Below are positions 10,356 through 20,677 of a DNA stretch of 64,000 bases, in pieces. A program made the translations under genes and the position numbers. The notes under the pieces were generated by a model, which ran no database searches, had not been told where the DNA came from, and saw only the letters and a program-made list of their open reading frames with translations. Numbering within the stretch: the stretch's first letter is position 1; each line of letters begins with the position of its first letter. The stretch is from contig SKCR01038863.1 of NCBI GenBank assembly GCA_019454045.1, forward strand, positions 1 through 64,000. The letters run 5' to 3'. The stretch is from Zanthoxylum bungeanum. Its lineage: Eukaryota; Streptophyta; Magnoliopsida; Sapindales; Rutaceae.

Positions 10356-10854
10356 ATTTTTCTACTTCATTACGAAACTCTTTGAACTTTTCAAAGGTTT
10401 CCAATTTACGTCTCATCAGATAGACATAACTGTACCGTGACAGATCATCAGTAAAGGTACGAAGTACGAATAACCACTGTGAGTAGTCTGACTTAGTGGA
10501 CCACACACATCAGAATATACGAGTTCCAGTAAGTTAGTGTCGCGGTGTCCAACACCAAAAAATGAGGCTTTGGTAATCTTACCCTGAATACATTATTCAC
10601 AAGTTCGATAGGGTTCAATGGTGAGATCCGGTATCAAACTATTCATAACCAATTAGGTAAGGCATTTCATGCCTATATGACCTAGCCTCATAGGCCAAAG
10701 TTCAGTATTATTAACTACAGGTAAACTACGTTTATTAATCCTAATATTCAAAATATCTCTAAAAGTATGCAATATGTAATGACCATGCTCATTTGGACAA
10801 CCAAGGATCTGAATATTGCGTTTATCATATAAATACAAAGAACAATTCTTAATA
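10356..10854 (-). pseudogene. Copia gag-pre-integrase and INT N-terminus (element D)
   Basis: Minus strand. The readable frame 10653-10838 has L-W-P-M-R-L-G-H-I-G, the zinc-binding L-W-H-x-R-L-G-H motif with the first His changed to Pro. The part towards 10356 is INT core with several stops. Confidence 0.75.
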
Positions 10855-11160
10855 TTAACATGATAACCTTTTGTATCTAATACAAAAAATGGATATAATA
10901 TTTGCTACGCATTCTGGTACAATATAGCAATCATATAATAAAAGGCCCTCATTCGGCAAGAGGATGTCGCATGCTCTAACTGTAACTGCATCCAGAGAGT
11001 CTCCACTCCCAAAACGCAACTGCATCTCTCCAGGCTTACTGCAACGAATTGCAAATGTGAACAGGACAAGTAGAATCCAAAATACAACTGGATGTAACAG
11101 CTTCACAAGCTAGTGAGATATCAATAACTGGAAAAATAAATTTACTTGATGTAGATGCTC
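10855..11160 (-). pseudogene. Copia aspartic protease remnant (element D)
   Basis: Minus strand, positioned between gag and gag-pre-integrase. The active-site region (about 11050-11075) reads W-I-L then shifts frame into C-S-H-L-Q-F, so the Asp of the D-T/S-G motif is lost. Downstream residues I-L-L-P-N-E-G-L-L-L-Y-D-C-Y-I-V-P belong to the protease C-terminal part. Confidence 0.65.
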
Positions 11161-11945
11161 TCTTTTTCCTTCTCTGGGTAATATAGTCAAGACAGTTCCT
11201 TTTCCTGTGCCCGAATTTACTGTAATGATTGCATTTGTCTTCAGACGCCCTTTTTGGCTTTGCTATCTTTCATTGTGGTGGAGGACCGAAACCCTTATTC
11301 TTTTTCGCTTTCGTATTCTTTCCATTTGGCCTGGCCTGGGAAGAAGTAGAAAGTTAAGTAGGTTTCAGAGGGTGAGTCAGTACTCTATTCCTTAGGTCAT
11401 CTTCCACTGTGATCAGCATCCTACGCAGTTCATGGTCGGAATAGATAATCCAATTCATATTGAAATACATTACGATTTGGCGATTAGAAGCTGTGAGCGA
11501 ACCAAGAATGACACTCCTACCGATACTGTCATTCAGATGGAGATTATGTTACCTCAGTTGTTCGAACAAATTGATCAAGTGAATAACATGCGAGTTCACA
11601 GCTTGCTCCTCGTCCAGTCGCGCATGGAACAGTTACATCGCATTATCATACTATACGCATCTGACATGCCACAATATTGCCTCTTGAGTTTTGATGCCAC
11701 TGAACTTAAGATGTATGATTTAAATTTTAAATCATCATCTTTCCAAGCTTGGAAAACTTGTAGTTCCTCCGGTGTTGCGGCCTCAGACACAGCAAGAGGA
11801 GCGGACCCTCACGGACATATCTCAACTTTTCAGATTCAATGAAAATCCTTAAATCCAAATCTCAATCAGCAAAGTTCTCAGGGCATTTTAGTTTGTTCGT
11901 AACCAACATACGTGCAAATAGATTAGTCGATTGTGCCACCATCAC
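11161..11945 (-). pseudogene. Copia gag (element D)
   Basis: Minus strand. The N-terminus at about 11945-11801 contains a decayed F-A-D-x-D-L-D-L-R-I segment, followed by E-A-A-T-P-E-E-L-Q-V-F-Q-A-W (11596-11790), typical of Angela-type gag. The zinc knuckle is at 11191-11235, reading C-N-H-Y-S-K-F-G-H-R-K-R-N-C, with the second Cys replaced by Tyr. Several stops and shifts. Gag forms the virus-like particle and packages RNA; this copy cannot. Confidence 0.8.
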
Positions 11946-12760
11946 AAATCTATCTTATAGATTACGAAAAACGGTTAGCAGAATTAAACAGTTTCAAATA
12001 ATATCGAAAGTATTAACTAGATCATAGATTTTTAATATAAAAATGCCCCTCCCACTAAATCATGTAATAGAATAATCCCCAAACAAAATACAAAGATTTA
12101 TTAATTAAATTAAATACAAATAGTGAAAGGTGGATCCCATGAAAATATTTCAGCTCACAGCTTTGGCACGTTCTTGCCTACGTATATTCATCTGGTAGAC
12201 AACTCATTGTCAATCATTCAATAGTGACTCCTGGATTTCCGAACCTGGTCGTTTCTCATTGTGACAGCTTTGGAGGGGCAGCGGACCCTCACGGACATAT
12301 CTCAACTTTTCGGATTCAATGACAATTCTTAAATCCAAATCTCGATCAGCAAAGTTCTCAGCGCCTTTTAGTTTGTTCGTATCCAACATATGTGCAAACA
12401 GATTAGTCGATTTTGCCACCATCATATATCTATCTTATAGATTACGAAAAACGGTTAGCAGAATTAAACAGTTTCAAATAATATTGAAAGTATTAACTAG
12501 ATCATAGATTTTTAATCTAAAAATGCCCATCCCACTAAATCATGTAATAGAGTAATCCCGAAACAAAATACAAAGATTTAATAATTAAATTAAATACAAA
12601 TAGTGAAAGGTGGATCCCATGAATATATTTCAGCTCACAGCTTTGGCACGTTCTCGTCTACGTATATTCATCAGATAGACAACTCATTGTCAATCACGCA
12701 ATAGTGACTCCTGGATTTCCGAACCTGGTCGTTTCTCATTGTGACAGCTTTGGCACGTTC
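11801..12760 (-). repeat. Tandem duplication of about 480 bp: D gag start plus leader
   Basis: Unit 1 begins GCGGACCCTCACGGACATAT at 11801 and unit 2 the same at 12281 (offset 480). Unit 2 carries a second gag N-terminus (minus, about 12425-12210, with F-A-D-R-D-L-D-L-R-I). The boundary falls inside a copy of the leader motif: GTGACAGCTTTGG at 12261-12273 is cut short there, whereas the full form GTGACAGCTTTGGCACG is at 12741-12757. Copies differ at scattered positions. Confidence 0.88.
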
Positions 12761-12935
12761 ACAAGGAGGCGTACCAAGGTTAAACTCATCAATGATAAAC
12801 TCAAACTACTTGCGTAACCCTGACAGTTTGGGCACGTTAAGGATTCCGCTTTTGCTTGAATTTATCTAGTATCAAATATACATCCGGCATAAATAAATTT
12901 CTATCAGCTACACATTCACAGCTTTGGCACGTTCT
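12154..12935 (-). repeat. Leader motif array of D (core GCCAAAG)
   Basis: Minus-strand copies of CGTGCCAAAGCTGT at about 12917-12933, 12823-12839 (variant GTGCCCAAACTGTCA), 12743-12758, 12634-12651 and, in the duplicated unit, 12154-12171 plus a truncated one at 12261-12273. Removing the 480-bp duplication leaves four, in the same order and type as in element B. The copy at 12739-12763 is flanked by TGTGA/TCACA, a possible 5-bp stem. Confidence 0.85.
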
Positions 12936-13168
12936 CAGATGTAGTCATAGAACATATATCCATAAACTGTATTGACAAGGTGGACCATGTAACATGCATC
13001 AAATACATAATTAAGATAAAACCTTATTAATTAGAGATTTTCCGAAAAAGATGCTTTTACTTTATTTAATAAAATTAAATAAACACATGCATGCATGCAT
13101 AAAGTAAAGATTAAATTAAACATTGAATTTAAATGCATAATCATATCGAGTGTTCAAAATCAGACTAT
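12936..13168 (-). other. D leader between PBS and motif array
   Basis: Untranslated leader of D with no gene. Contains an ATGC-repeat stretch at about 13084-13102. Confidence 0.6.
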
Positions 13169-13179
13169 CTCTGATACCA
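13168..13179 (-). other. Primer binding site of D
   Basis: TCTCTGATACCA; on the minus strand TGGTATCAGAGA, complementary to the 3' end of initiator-Met tRNA as in most plant copia elements. It lies 3 bp from the right LTR. Confidence 0.85.
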
Positions 13180-13182
13180 TTT

Positions 13183-15563
13183 TGTATGGGTTTTATAGGG
13201 AATATCTGGTAACGCAGCGGAATGCGGAAAATTAAAATTTTTTGATTTCAATCATTTTTCATGGATCAACTAAATAAACTTATTTATTTAATTACCCAAT
13301 ACATAAAAATTGAAATTTAACTCAGGAAATCAAATTTCTTGAAAATTATCGTTTGACCCCTAAACTTTGAATTTTGCTCATTTTAGTCCTCAAATTGTCA
13401 AATATAATTTGGATGATTCTAAATCAATTCTAAAATGATTTCCGACATGTCCAACACATCAAAAACAAATTAAAACAAAATCCCCAAAAAATCTCATATT
13501 GCCGAACAGCCCATAACTTTTCAATTTTTGTAATTTGATCCATTTTTGTTCAAAACATGTCAAGATCAAATCCAATCAACCCAAAAATAATTTTCATCAT
13601 ATACACATCATAATACATCACATATATGAAAAGCCCCAAATTTGGAAACGGCTATGAACCCTAATTTTATAATTTCTTCAAAATGATAAATTACACCAAA
13701 TTAATTAAATCCAACACTTTAATTCAATCTTTACCACACCAAACAAGTCTCACCACCATGAAACAACTCAAGAACAATTCTAGGTCATCAATTAGTGGCA
13801 TAGAAACTCTAGAATGGCAACATGATTATCAAATAATCAAAAGTAAGCTAATGAACTAATTTCATGCTTTCTTTGTTAATCAAACATGAAAGAATCTTTC
13901 AAACAAGTTTCCAACCATCTAATTACAAACTTAAAGAGTATAGAAAATTTTAAGCAACATTAGTTGAAGCATAGTATCATAGAAATAATTTTCTAATTGA
14001 AAAAGTTTAAAAAAAACTTTAAAAAATCTAAGATTTTCAAGCTTTTCTTTTGTTCTTCAAATTTTTTTCTCTCAAACTCACTTTGTAATATTTGGTGGCT
14101 TAACCTAATGGATGAAAAAAGAAACAAAATAATTTATACTCCCCAATTTTAGCCTTGGCCGAATTTTAGGAGAAAATATAAATATCTAGATATTCTTTTT
14201 TTCAATTAATTAATTAATCAGATTGTGTATATGATTATTACTTCATTTATTGATTTACAACAAGTCAAATAAAGCAACTAAAGTCATTTCCTAAAGTTAT
14301 CATAACTAAAGATATTTATATTCTTAATTACTTTAATTATTTAACAATTAAATAATTATTTAAATACAAATATTTTAAATATATGTATTATATTTACTTT
14401 AAATATTCAAATACATATATATTTATGATATATGTCAAATATCACAATTTGACATTTAATTAATGTGTATTTAATAAAATCATTCATTAATACAAATACA
14501 CATCAATTAGGAAATGACCATTAGGTCCATTTGCATGTATTTTTCGTTTAACCGTTAAACGACTTATAATAATCAGTATTATTCATAATAGTTGCCCTAA
14601 TACTCTACGAGTATATTTCACTAGTGAGACTCTCTAGATTCAGGTATATCCGTCACGAAATCCAATTTTGTGTCCATTATTTACCCACCTGTAAATTATA
14701 ACGACCACGGATAAACTCGCTGAATCATACAGGTCGAGGACATGACATATGTTTAATTCCTGCGTCACAGGTATCCGGATATATCCCAGAGATATAGATG
14801 TAAACATCAAATCTCTATAAGGACAATCCCATCGACGTCTCTATTAACAATCTCTAAAAGAACACTTAGAACTTACTTTTAAAGTGTACCACGGGCGCAT
14901 GATTTTTATCTGACTGCTAATTATATAGGGACTACCTATGCTCTGTACACAGAACTGACGGATCCTATCTTGACACACACATGACACTCTGAGGATCTAT
15001 CCACACCCAACGAACAGGCGGAGGTTTGATCTAAATAGATCGGTGACGTGACTGTCATCTAAGTGTGAAAGATGTCTCATGTGCCCACAGTGGTATCTAA
15101 AGTCGAAGAATCACTTATGCTACTCAACCAGAGAAGATTCATTTTGACGTTGGTGTACCATCAATTAAGAATCTTCGGTGAGTCGTTCAGTGTTTATCCG
15201 CTATAAATACCTACACGTCTAAATGAGTCTCCAAGAATGATGGTTCATTATGAAACCATTGGAATCCATTATTCCAGTATACGACATGTACCGGTCTCAA
15301 CAGGTTTACTTTAATGACCAAGTAGTGTAAACCTTGACCAGGAACTGTCGAAGAATGGCAACGTCATGATACAACTCAATGTCAGTTGTGATGCTTTTGC
15401 AACTGCATCATGACTAATCATTCTAATGTCAATTACGTCTTTACCATATCAAGAGATATATTATATTATAGAAACTGTTTATTTTATTCATAATAAAACT
15501 TTTACAAGAGTATTTACAAGGAAATACAACAGGGAATTGGCCCTCTGAGAACCAACCCTAACA
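13183..15563 (-). mobile_element. Right LTR of copia element D
   Basis: Starts TGTATGGGTTTTATAGG next to the PBS and ends CCAACCCTAACA at 15563; 2381 bp with TG...CA ends. It matches the truncated left LTR over 13845-15563 with scattered differences and small indels, so D is old. The outer part from 14606 is also copied at 17498-18454 by the larger tandem duplication. Confidence 0.9.
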
Positions 15564-15727
15564 CCTCATCACCAAATCGAGCCGAGCCCTCTCAAGGGTA
15601 GTCAAACTCCTCTCTCAAAACTTGTTCTCACCCTTTTTTATCACATTGACCCTGCTATCTATAATGAAGATGGCTTACATCATCACCACCAACAATGATT
15701 TACTAACGAGCACTCTTTCAGGGGGTC
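15564..15727 (+). other. Sequence upstream of coiled-coil ORF, with intron-end signals
   Basis: Non-copia DNA flanking D. TACTAAC at 15701-15707 is an exact branch-point consensus, and CTCTTTCAG ends at 15721, 14 bases later, just before ATG 15728. Together they look like an intron 3' end; no donor could be fixed. The same signals are at 18592-18598 and 18612 in the second copy. Confidence 0.5.
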
Positions 15728-16273
15728 ATGGCCCAAAGACTGCAAAGCTGCCTGACCAAGAAGGAGCAAGAATTGTCAAGGAAGCTGGAGGAGGCTGAAA
15801 CTAAGAACCGGGCCCTCGAACAATCCAATCGAGATAACAAAGATGAGATCGCCTTCCTACATCGAGTCTCTGAAATTACGAAAAAAAAAGAGGGACAGTG
15901 TCAGGGCCGAGCTGACCCGAAAGACTGATGAATTTAAGTCCTTATCATGACGGGTTGTCTCGTTCGAGACCAAACTAGGAGAAAAATCAGTCTAACTCGA
16001 GAAGGCTCTCGAAGACATTAGGAGAATCGAGGCTGATCAGCTCGGCCATTTGGAGGCTGCCAAAGCTGAAGCCAAAGTCAAAGGGCTTGGAGAGTGCGTG
16101 CAGATATTCGAGATGCTCCAGCATGGCCTGAATCTGGATGCAATACACCGGCTTTTAAAGTGGTGTAAGGGGGAGATAACCAAAGAATATGCCATGGGCC
16201 AAACTCTAGGAGACCCCGAGACCGTTCAAAACCCTGAGCCAGTGTCCATCGTGCCTTCAGCCCAATAAGATCT
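15728..16273 (+). pseudogene. Coiled-coil ORF, copy 1 (retroelement-associated, unidentified)
   Basis: ATG 15728. The first 60 codons form a charged coiled coil (heptads rich in E, K, L, R; R-K-L-E-E-A-E-T-K-N-R-A-L-E). An extra A in the run around 15882-15891 shifts the frame. The frame is picked up again at 16050-16268 (A-A-K-A-E-A-K-V-K-G-L-G-E-C-V-Q-I-F, then L-L-K-W-C-K-G-E), ending in an acidic, Pro/Ser-rich tail. Plant gypsy/LARD-type elements often carry coiled-coil ORFs of this style. I cannot name a function and found no catalytic motif. Confidence 0.6.
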
Positions 16274-16905
16274 CGGCCCTTCTTCACCTGCTGCTATTTC
16301 AGTTGAGGAAGCTTCTGGCCTTTCCACATCTGCCACCCCCATTGAAGAGGTCTCGGACCCCTTCCTCACCCTTTGCTGCTGCCAAAGCCACCAGCCATAT
16401 TGTCGATGTCCCTGCCCCTACTAACTCTGCTTCAAATAAGTCTGATCTGCTCCCACTACTTATAAATCCATTTTTCTTTCTGTTTTTTTTTTGTATTTTG
16501 TATGGATGACCCCCGATGAGGCTCTTTGTAACAAATATTAACACATTTATGAATTAATCTTGCTTGTGCACTTCTCTTTTCCACTTACTTGGTACATGTA
16601 TGAAAAAAACTGGGCCTGAATTATTTTCTTCAACACTTAGCCATTTTCACCAAAGTTAACACATTTATTCCCCCAAGGATCATGTAGCTTAACAAATTCT
16701 GAGACCTGAACTCCACCTGATTTCCTTCCAGGAACACTTAGCAAATTCAGTATTTCTTCGAGATTATGGGCCTTTGTCTGATCTTCTCCCCCACTTTAGA
16801 GAATACATATGCACCTGATCTAGTGTCTAACCCCGGCCATAAGGGGAATGTCCATACTCATGCCACTCGGCACTTAGTCGCGGAGAGGAAGCTCTAACCC
16901 AATAC
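16274..16905 (+). other. 3' region after coiled-coil ORF, copy 1
   Basis: Begins with a Ser/Pro/Ala-coding continuation in a broken frame, then an AT-rich stretch around TTTTTTTTTTGTATTTTGTA and GGATGACCCCCGATGAGG (16504-16521), resembling a 3' untranslated region. No further gene seen. Confidence 0.5.
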
Positions 16906-17370
16906 CAATAAGTGAAATAAGGCCTCGGTGGGATGTAACCCAACCCCGAGCCGATCAAGTAAATTGGCCACATGGGAACGTACCCTCCTTAGGCCATCAA
17001 CATTTGGCCATTTGGGAAAAGCTCCAACCCCATGCCAAAAAACATAACAAGACCTCGGTAGGACATAACCCGACCCCGACCCGATCAAGCAAATTGGCCA
17101 CAAGGGAACGTACCCTCCTTGTGCCATCAACGCTTGGCCATGGGGGGAAAAACTTCAACCTCATGCCAACAAACATAACAAGGTATCGGTGGAACATAAC
17201 CCGACCCCAAGCCATCAATTCACATTATGGCCTTGGTGGAACGAATTTAGCCTCGAGCCATCAATTCACTCTATGGCCTCGGTGAAATGAATGCAGCCCC
17301 GAGCAATCAATTCACACTATTGACTCAGTGAAACGAATCTAGCCTCGATCCATCAATTGACTTTCTATGA
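16906..17370 (+). repeat. Minisatellites: about 132-bp and about 47-bp units (copy 1)
   Basis: Two and a part units of about 132 bp begin A-CAAG(A/G)(C/T)(C/A)TCGGT with AACCC(A/G)ACCCCGA, AAATTGGCCACA and GGGAACGTACCCTCCTT. Three shorter units of about 47 bp follow, ending AGCC(C)CGAGCCATCAATTCAC. All are GC-richer than the neighbours. Recurring CCTCGG/CCCGAG words suggest they arose from one another. Confidence 0.8.
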
Positions 17371-17497
17371 CTTATCCACAATGGAAGATTTTCAACCTCC
17401 AAAAAGCACTATGGAGGCTTGAAATGGAGTCCCACTTCAAGTAATCCGCCAAAAACAAAACCATGATGAAAACAAGACAAAACAAACGAGGGTGATA
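17371..17497 (+). other. End of duplication unit 1
   Basis: No gene; ends AACAAACGAGGGTGATAT at the tandem joint. Confidence 0.6.
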
Positions 17498-18454
17498 TAC
17501 GAGTATATTTCACTAGTGAGACTCTCTAGATTCAGGTATATCCGTCACGAAATCCAATTTTGTGTCCATTATTTACCCACCTGTAAATTATAACGACCAC
17601 GGATAAACTTGTTGAATCATACAGGTCGAGGACATGACATATGTTTAATTCATGCGTCACAGGTATCCGGATATATCCCAGAGATATAGATGTAAACATC
17701 AAATCTCTATAGGGACAATCCCATCGACGTCTCTATTAACAATCTCTAAAAGAACACCTAGAACTTACTTCTAAAGTGTACCACGGGCGCATGGTTTTTA
17801 TCTGACTGCTAATTATATATGGACTACCTATGCTCTATACACAGAACTGACGGATCCTATCTTGACACACACAGGACACTCTGAGGATCTATCCACACCC
17901 AACGAACAGGCGGAGGTTTGATCTAAATAGATCGGTGACGTGACTGTCATCTAAGTGTGAAAGATGTCTCATGTGCCCACAGTGGTATCTCAAGTCGAAG
18001 AATCACTTACGTTACTCAACCAGAGAAGATTCATTTTGACGTTGGTGTACCATCAATTAAGAATCTTCGGTGAGTCGTTCAGTGTTTATCCGCTATAAAT
18101 ACCTACACGTCTAAATGAGTCTCCAAGAATGATGGTTCATTATGAAACCATTGGAATCCATTATTCCAGTATACGACATGTACCGGTCTCAACAGGTTTA
18201 CTTTACTGAACAATAGTGTAAACCTTGACCAGGAACTGTCTAAGAATGACAACGTCATGATACAACTCAATGTCAGTTGTGATGCTTTTGCAACTGCATC
18301 ATGACTAATCATTCTAACGTCAATTACGTCTTTACCATATCAAGAGATGTATTATATTATAGAAACTGTTTATTTTATTCATAATAAAACTTTTACAATA
18401 GTATTTACAAGGAAATACAACAGGGAATTGGCCCTCTGAGCACCAACCCTAACA
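17498..18454 (-). mobile_element. Duplicated D-LTR fragment in unit 2
   Basis: Copy of 14606-15563: LTR sequence only, starting inside the LTR at the tandem joint and ending CCAACCCTAACA. It is not a separate insertion, because no LTR terminus exists at its left end. Confidence 0.88.
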
Positions 18455-18618
18455 CCTCATCACCAAATCGAGCCGAGCCCTCTCAAGAGTAATCAAACTC
18501 TTCTCTCAAAACTTGTTCTCACCCTTTTTTATCACATTGACCATGCTTTCTATAATGAAGATGGCTTACATCATCGCCACCAACAATGATTTACTAACGA
18601 GCACTCTTTCAGGGGGTC

Positions 18619-19161
18619 ATGGCCCAAAGACTGCAAAGCTGCCTGACCAAGAATGAGCAAGAATTGTCAAGGAAGCTGGAGGAGGCTGAAACTAATAACC
18701 GGGCCCTCGAACAATCCAATCGAGATAACAAAGATGAGATCTCATTCCTACATCGAGTCTCTGAAATTACGAAAAAAAAGAGGGACAGTGTCAGGGCCGA
18801 GCTGCCCCGAAAGACTGATGAATTTAAGTCCTTATCATGACGGGTTGTCTCGTTCAAGACCAAACTAGGAGAAAAATCAGTCTAACTCGAGAAGGCTCTC
18901 GAAGACATTAGGAGAATCGAGGCTGATCAGCTCGGCCATTTGGAGGCTGCCAAAGCTAAAGCCAAAGTCAAAGGGCTTGGAGAGTGCGTGCAGATATTCG
19001 AGATGCTCCAGCATGGCCTGAATCTGGATGTAATACACCGGCTCTTAAAGTGGTGTAAGGGGGAGATAACCAAAGAATATGCCATGGGCCAAACTCCAGG
19101 AGACCCCGAGACCGTTCAAAACCCTGAGCCAGTGTCCATCGTGCCTTCAGCCCAATAAGAT
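18619..19161 (+). pseudogene. Coiled-coil ORF, copy 2
   Basis: Second copy of the ORF at 15728, starting ATG 18619. Here the A-run is one base shorter and the frame holds. The first segment is 73 codons to TGA 18838-18840, another stop lies near 18883, and from 18940 it is open to TAA 19159-19161, all in one frame. Comparison shows copy 1's frameshift arose after duplication, while the two internal stops are shared and so older. Product unidentified. Confidence 0.6.
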
Positions 19162-19799
19162 CTCAGCCCTTCTTCACCTGCTGCTATTTCAGTCGAGGAA
19201 GCTTCTGGCCTTTCCACATCTGCCACCCCCATTGAAGAGGTCTCGGACCCCTTCCTCACCCTTTGCTGCTGCCGAAGCCACCAGCCATATTGTCGATGTC
19301 CCTGCCCCTACTAACTCTGCTTCAAATAAGTCTGATCTGCTCCCACTACTTATAAATCCATTTTTCTTTCTCTTTTTTTTTTGTATTTTGTATGGATGAC
19401 CCCCGATGAGGCTCTTTGTAACAAATATTAACACATTTATGAATGAATCTTGCTTGTGCACTTCTCTTTTCCACTTACTTGGTAAATGTATGAAAAAAAA
19501 CTGGGGCCTGAAGTATTTTCTTCAACACCTAGCCATTTTCACCAAAGTTAACACATTTATTCCCCCAAGGATAATGCAGCTTAACAAATTCTGAGACCTG
19601 AACCCCACGTGAGTTCCTTCCAGGAACACTTAGCAAATTCAGTATTTCTTCGAGATTATGGGCCTTTGCCTGATCTTCTCCCCCACTTTAGAGAATACAT
19701 ATGCACCTGATCTAGTATGTAACCCCGGCCATAAGGGGAATGTCCATACTCATGCCACTCGGCACTCAGTCGCGGAGAGGAAGCTCTAACCCCATACCA
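19162..19799 (+). other. 3' region after coiled-coil ORF, copy 2
   Basis: Counterpart of 16274-16905: poly-T-rich stretch, GGATGACCCCCGATGAGG, and AT-rich tail. No gene seen. Confidence 0.5.
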
Positions 19800-20260
19800 A
19801 TAAGTGAAATAAGGCCTCGGTGGGATATAACCCAACCCCGAGCCGATCAAGTAAATTGGCCACATGGGAACGTACCCTCCTTAGGCCATCAACATTTGGC
19901 CATGCGGGAAAATCTCCAACCCCATGCCAAAAAACATAACAAGACCTCGGTAGGACGTAACCCGACCCCGACCTGATCAAGCAAATTGGCCACAAGGGAA
20001 CGTACCCTCATTGTGCCATCAACACTTGGCCATGGGGGAAAAACTTCAACCTCATGCCAACAAACATAACAAGGTATCAGTGGAACATAACCCGACCCCA
20101 AGCCATCAATTCACATTATGGCCTTGGTGGAACGAATGTAGCCTCGAGCCATCAATTCACTTTATGGCCTCGGTGAAACGAATGCAGCCCCGAGCCATCA
20201 ATTCACACTATTGACTCAGTGAAACGAATCTAGCCTCGATCCATCAATTCACTTTCTATG
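19800..20260 (+). repeat. Minisatellites, copy 2
   Basis: Same array as 16906-17370 with small differences, carried along by the 2.9-kb duplication. Confidence 0.8.
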
Positions 20261-20677
20261 ACTTATCCACAATGGAAGATTTTCAACCTCCAAAAATCAC
20301 TATGGAGGCTTGAAATGGCGTCCCACTTCAAGTAATCCGCCAAAAACAAAACCATGATGAAAACAAGACAAAACAAACGAGGGTGATATATCACATACCC
20401 CCTGCAGACCTAAAAGAAACAACAAGGGAGCCTGAGACAGCGTCCTACCCTATGCCACCCAAAATATCAATTTTCAACCTCACAGTTCAACATCCCGGAG
20501 AACTGAGCTATGGATCGAGGGGGCGGCCAGTGCAATGAGATTTTTCCCATGCTAGGCAGGCACCGAGTATGCAACTGCCACGGAGGCCCTCAAACCTTCC
20601 CTACGTTATGCTCCTATTGATCCGAGATGGGATGACCAATGCCACGGGGCATTCTGCCTCCCGGTGCTAGGCATATC
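20261..20677 (+). other. Duplication unit 2 end and spacer before element B
   Basis: After 20389 the single-copy continuation holds a GC-richer stretch (about 20430-20670) with GGGGGCGGCCAGTGC and GCCACGGGGCATTCTGC. No ORF or motif recognised. It is probably more of the non-copia element that flanks D. Confidence 0.5.

Larger units (their letters stand above)
14606..20389 (+). repeat. Direct tandem duplication, unit about 2.89 kb
   Basis: Unit 1 is 14606-17497 and unit 2 is 17498-20389. Both start TACGAGTATATTTCACTAGT inside D's LTR, cross the LTR end (15563 and 18454), then run through the coiled-coil ORF and minisatellites to GAGGGTGATATA. At the joint 17490-17505 the end of unit 1 fuses to the start of unit 2 with about 2 bp of shared TA. 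Copies differ by scattered substitutions and 1-3 bp indels, so the event is not recent. Confidence 0.92.

Noticed and set aside
11432..11842. 136-codon plus-strand frame
   Set aside because: Antisense of D's gag, which is recognisable on the minus strand.
17004..17285. Frames of 70-95 codons on both strands in the minisatellite
   Set aside because: Repeat units whose length is free of stops by chance; no start signal or domain, and the second duplicate breaks them differently.
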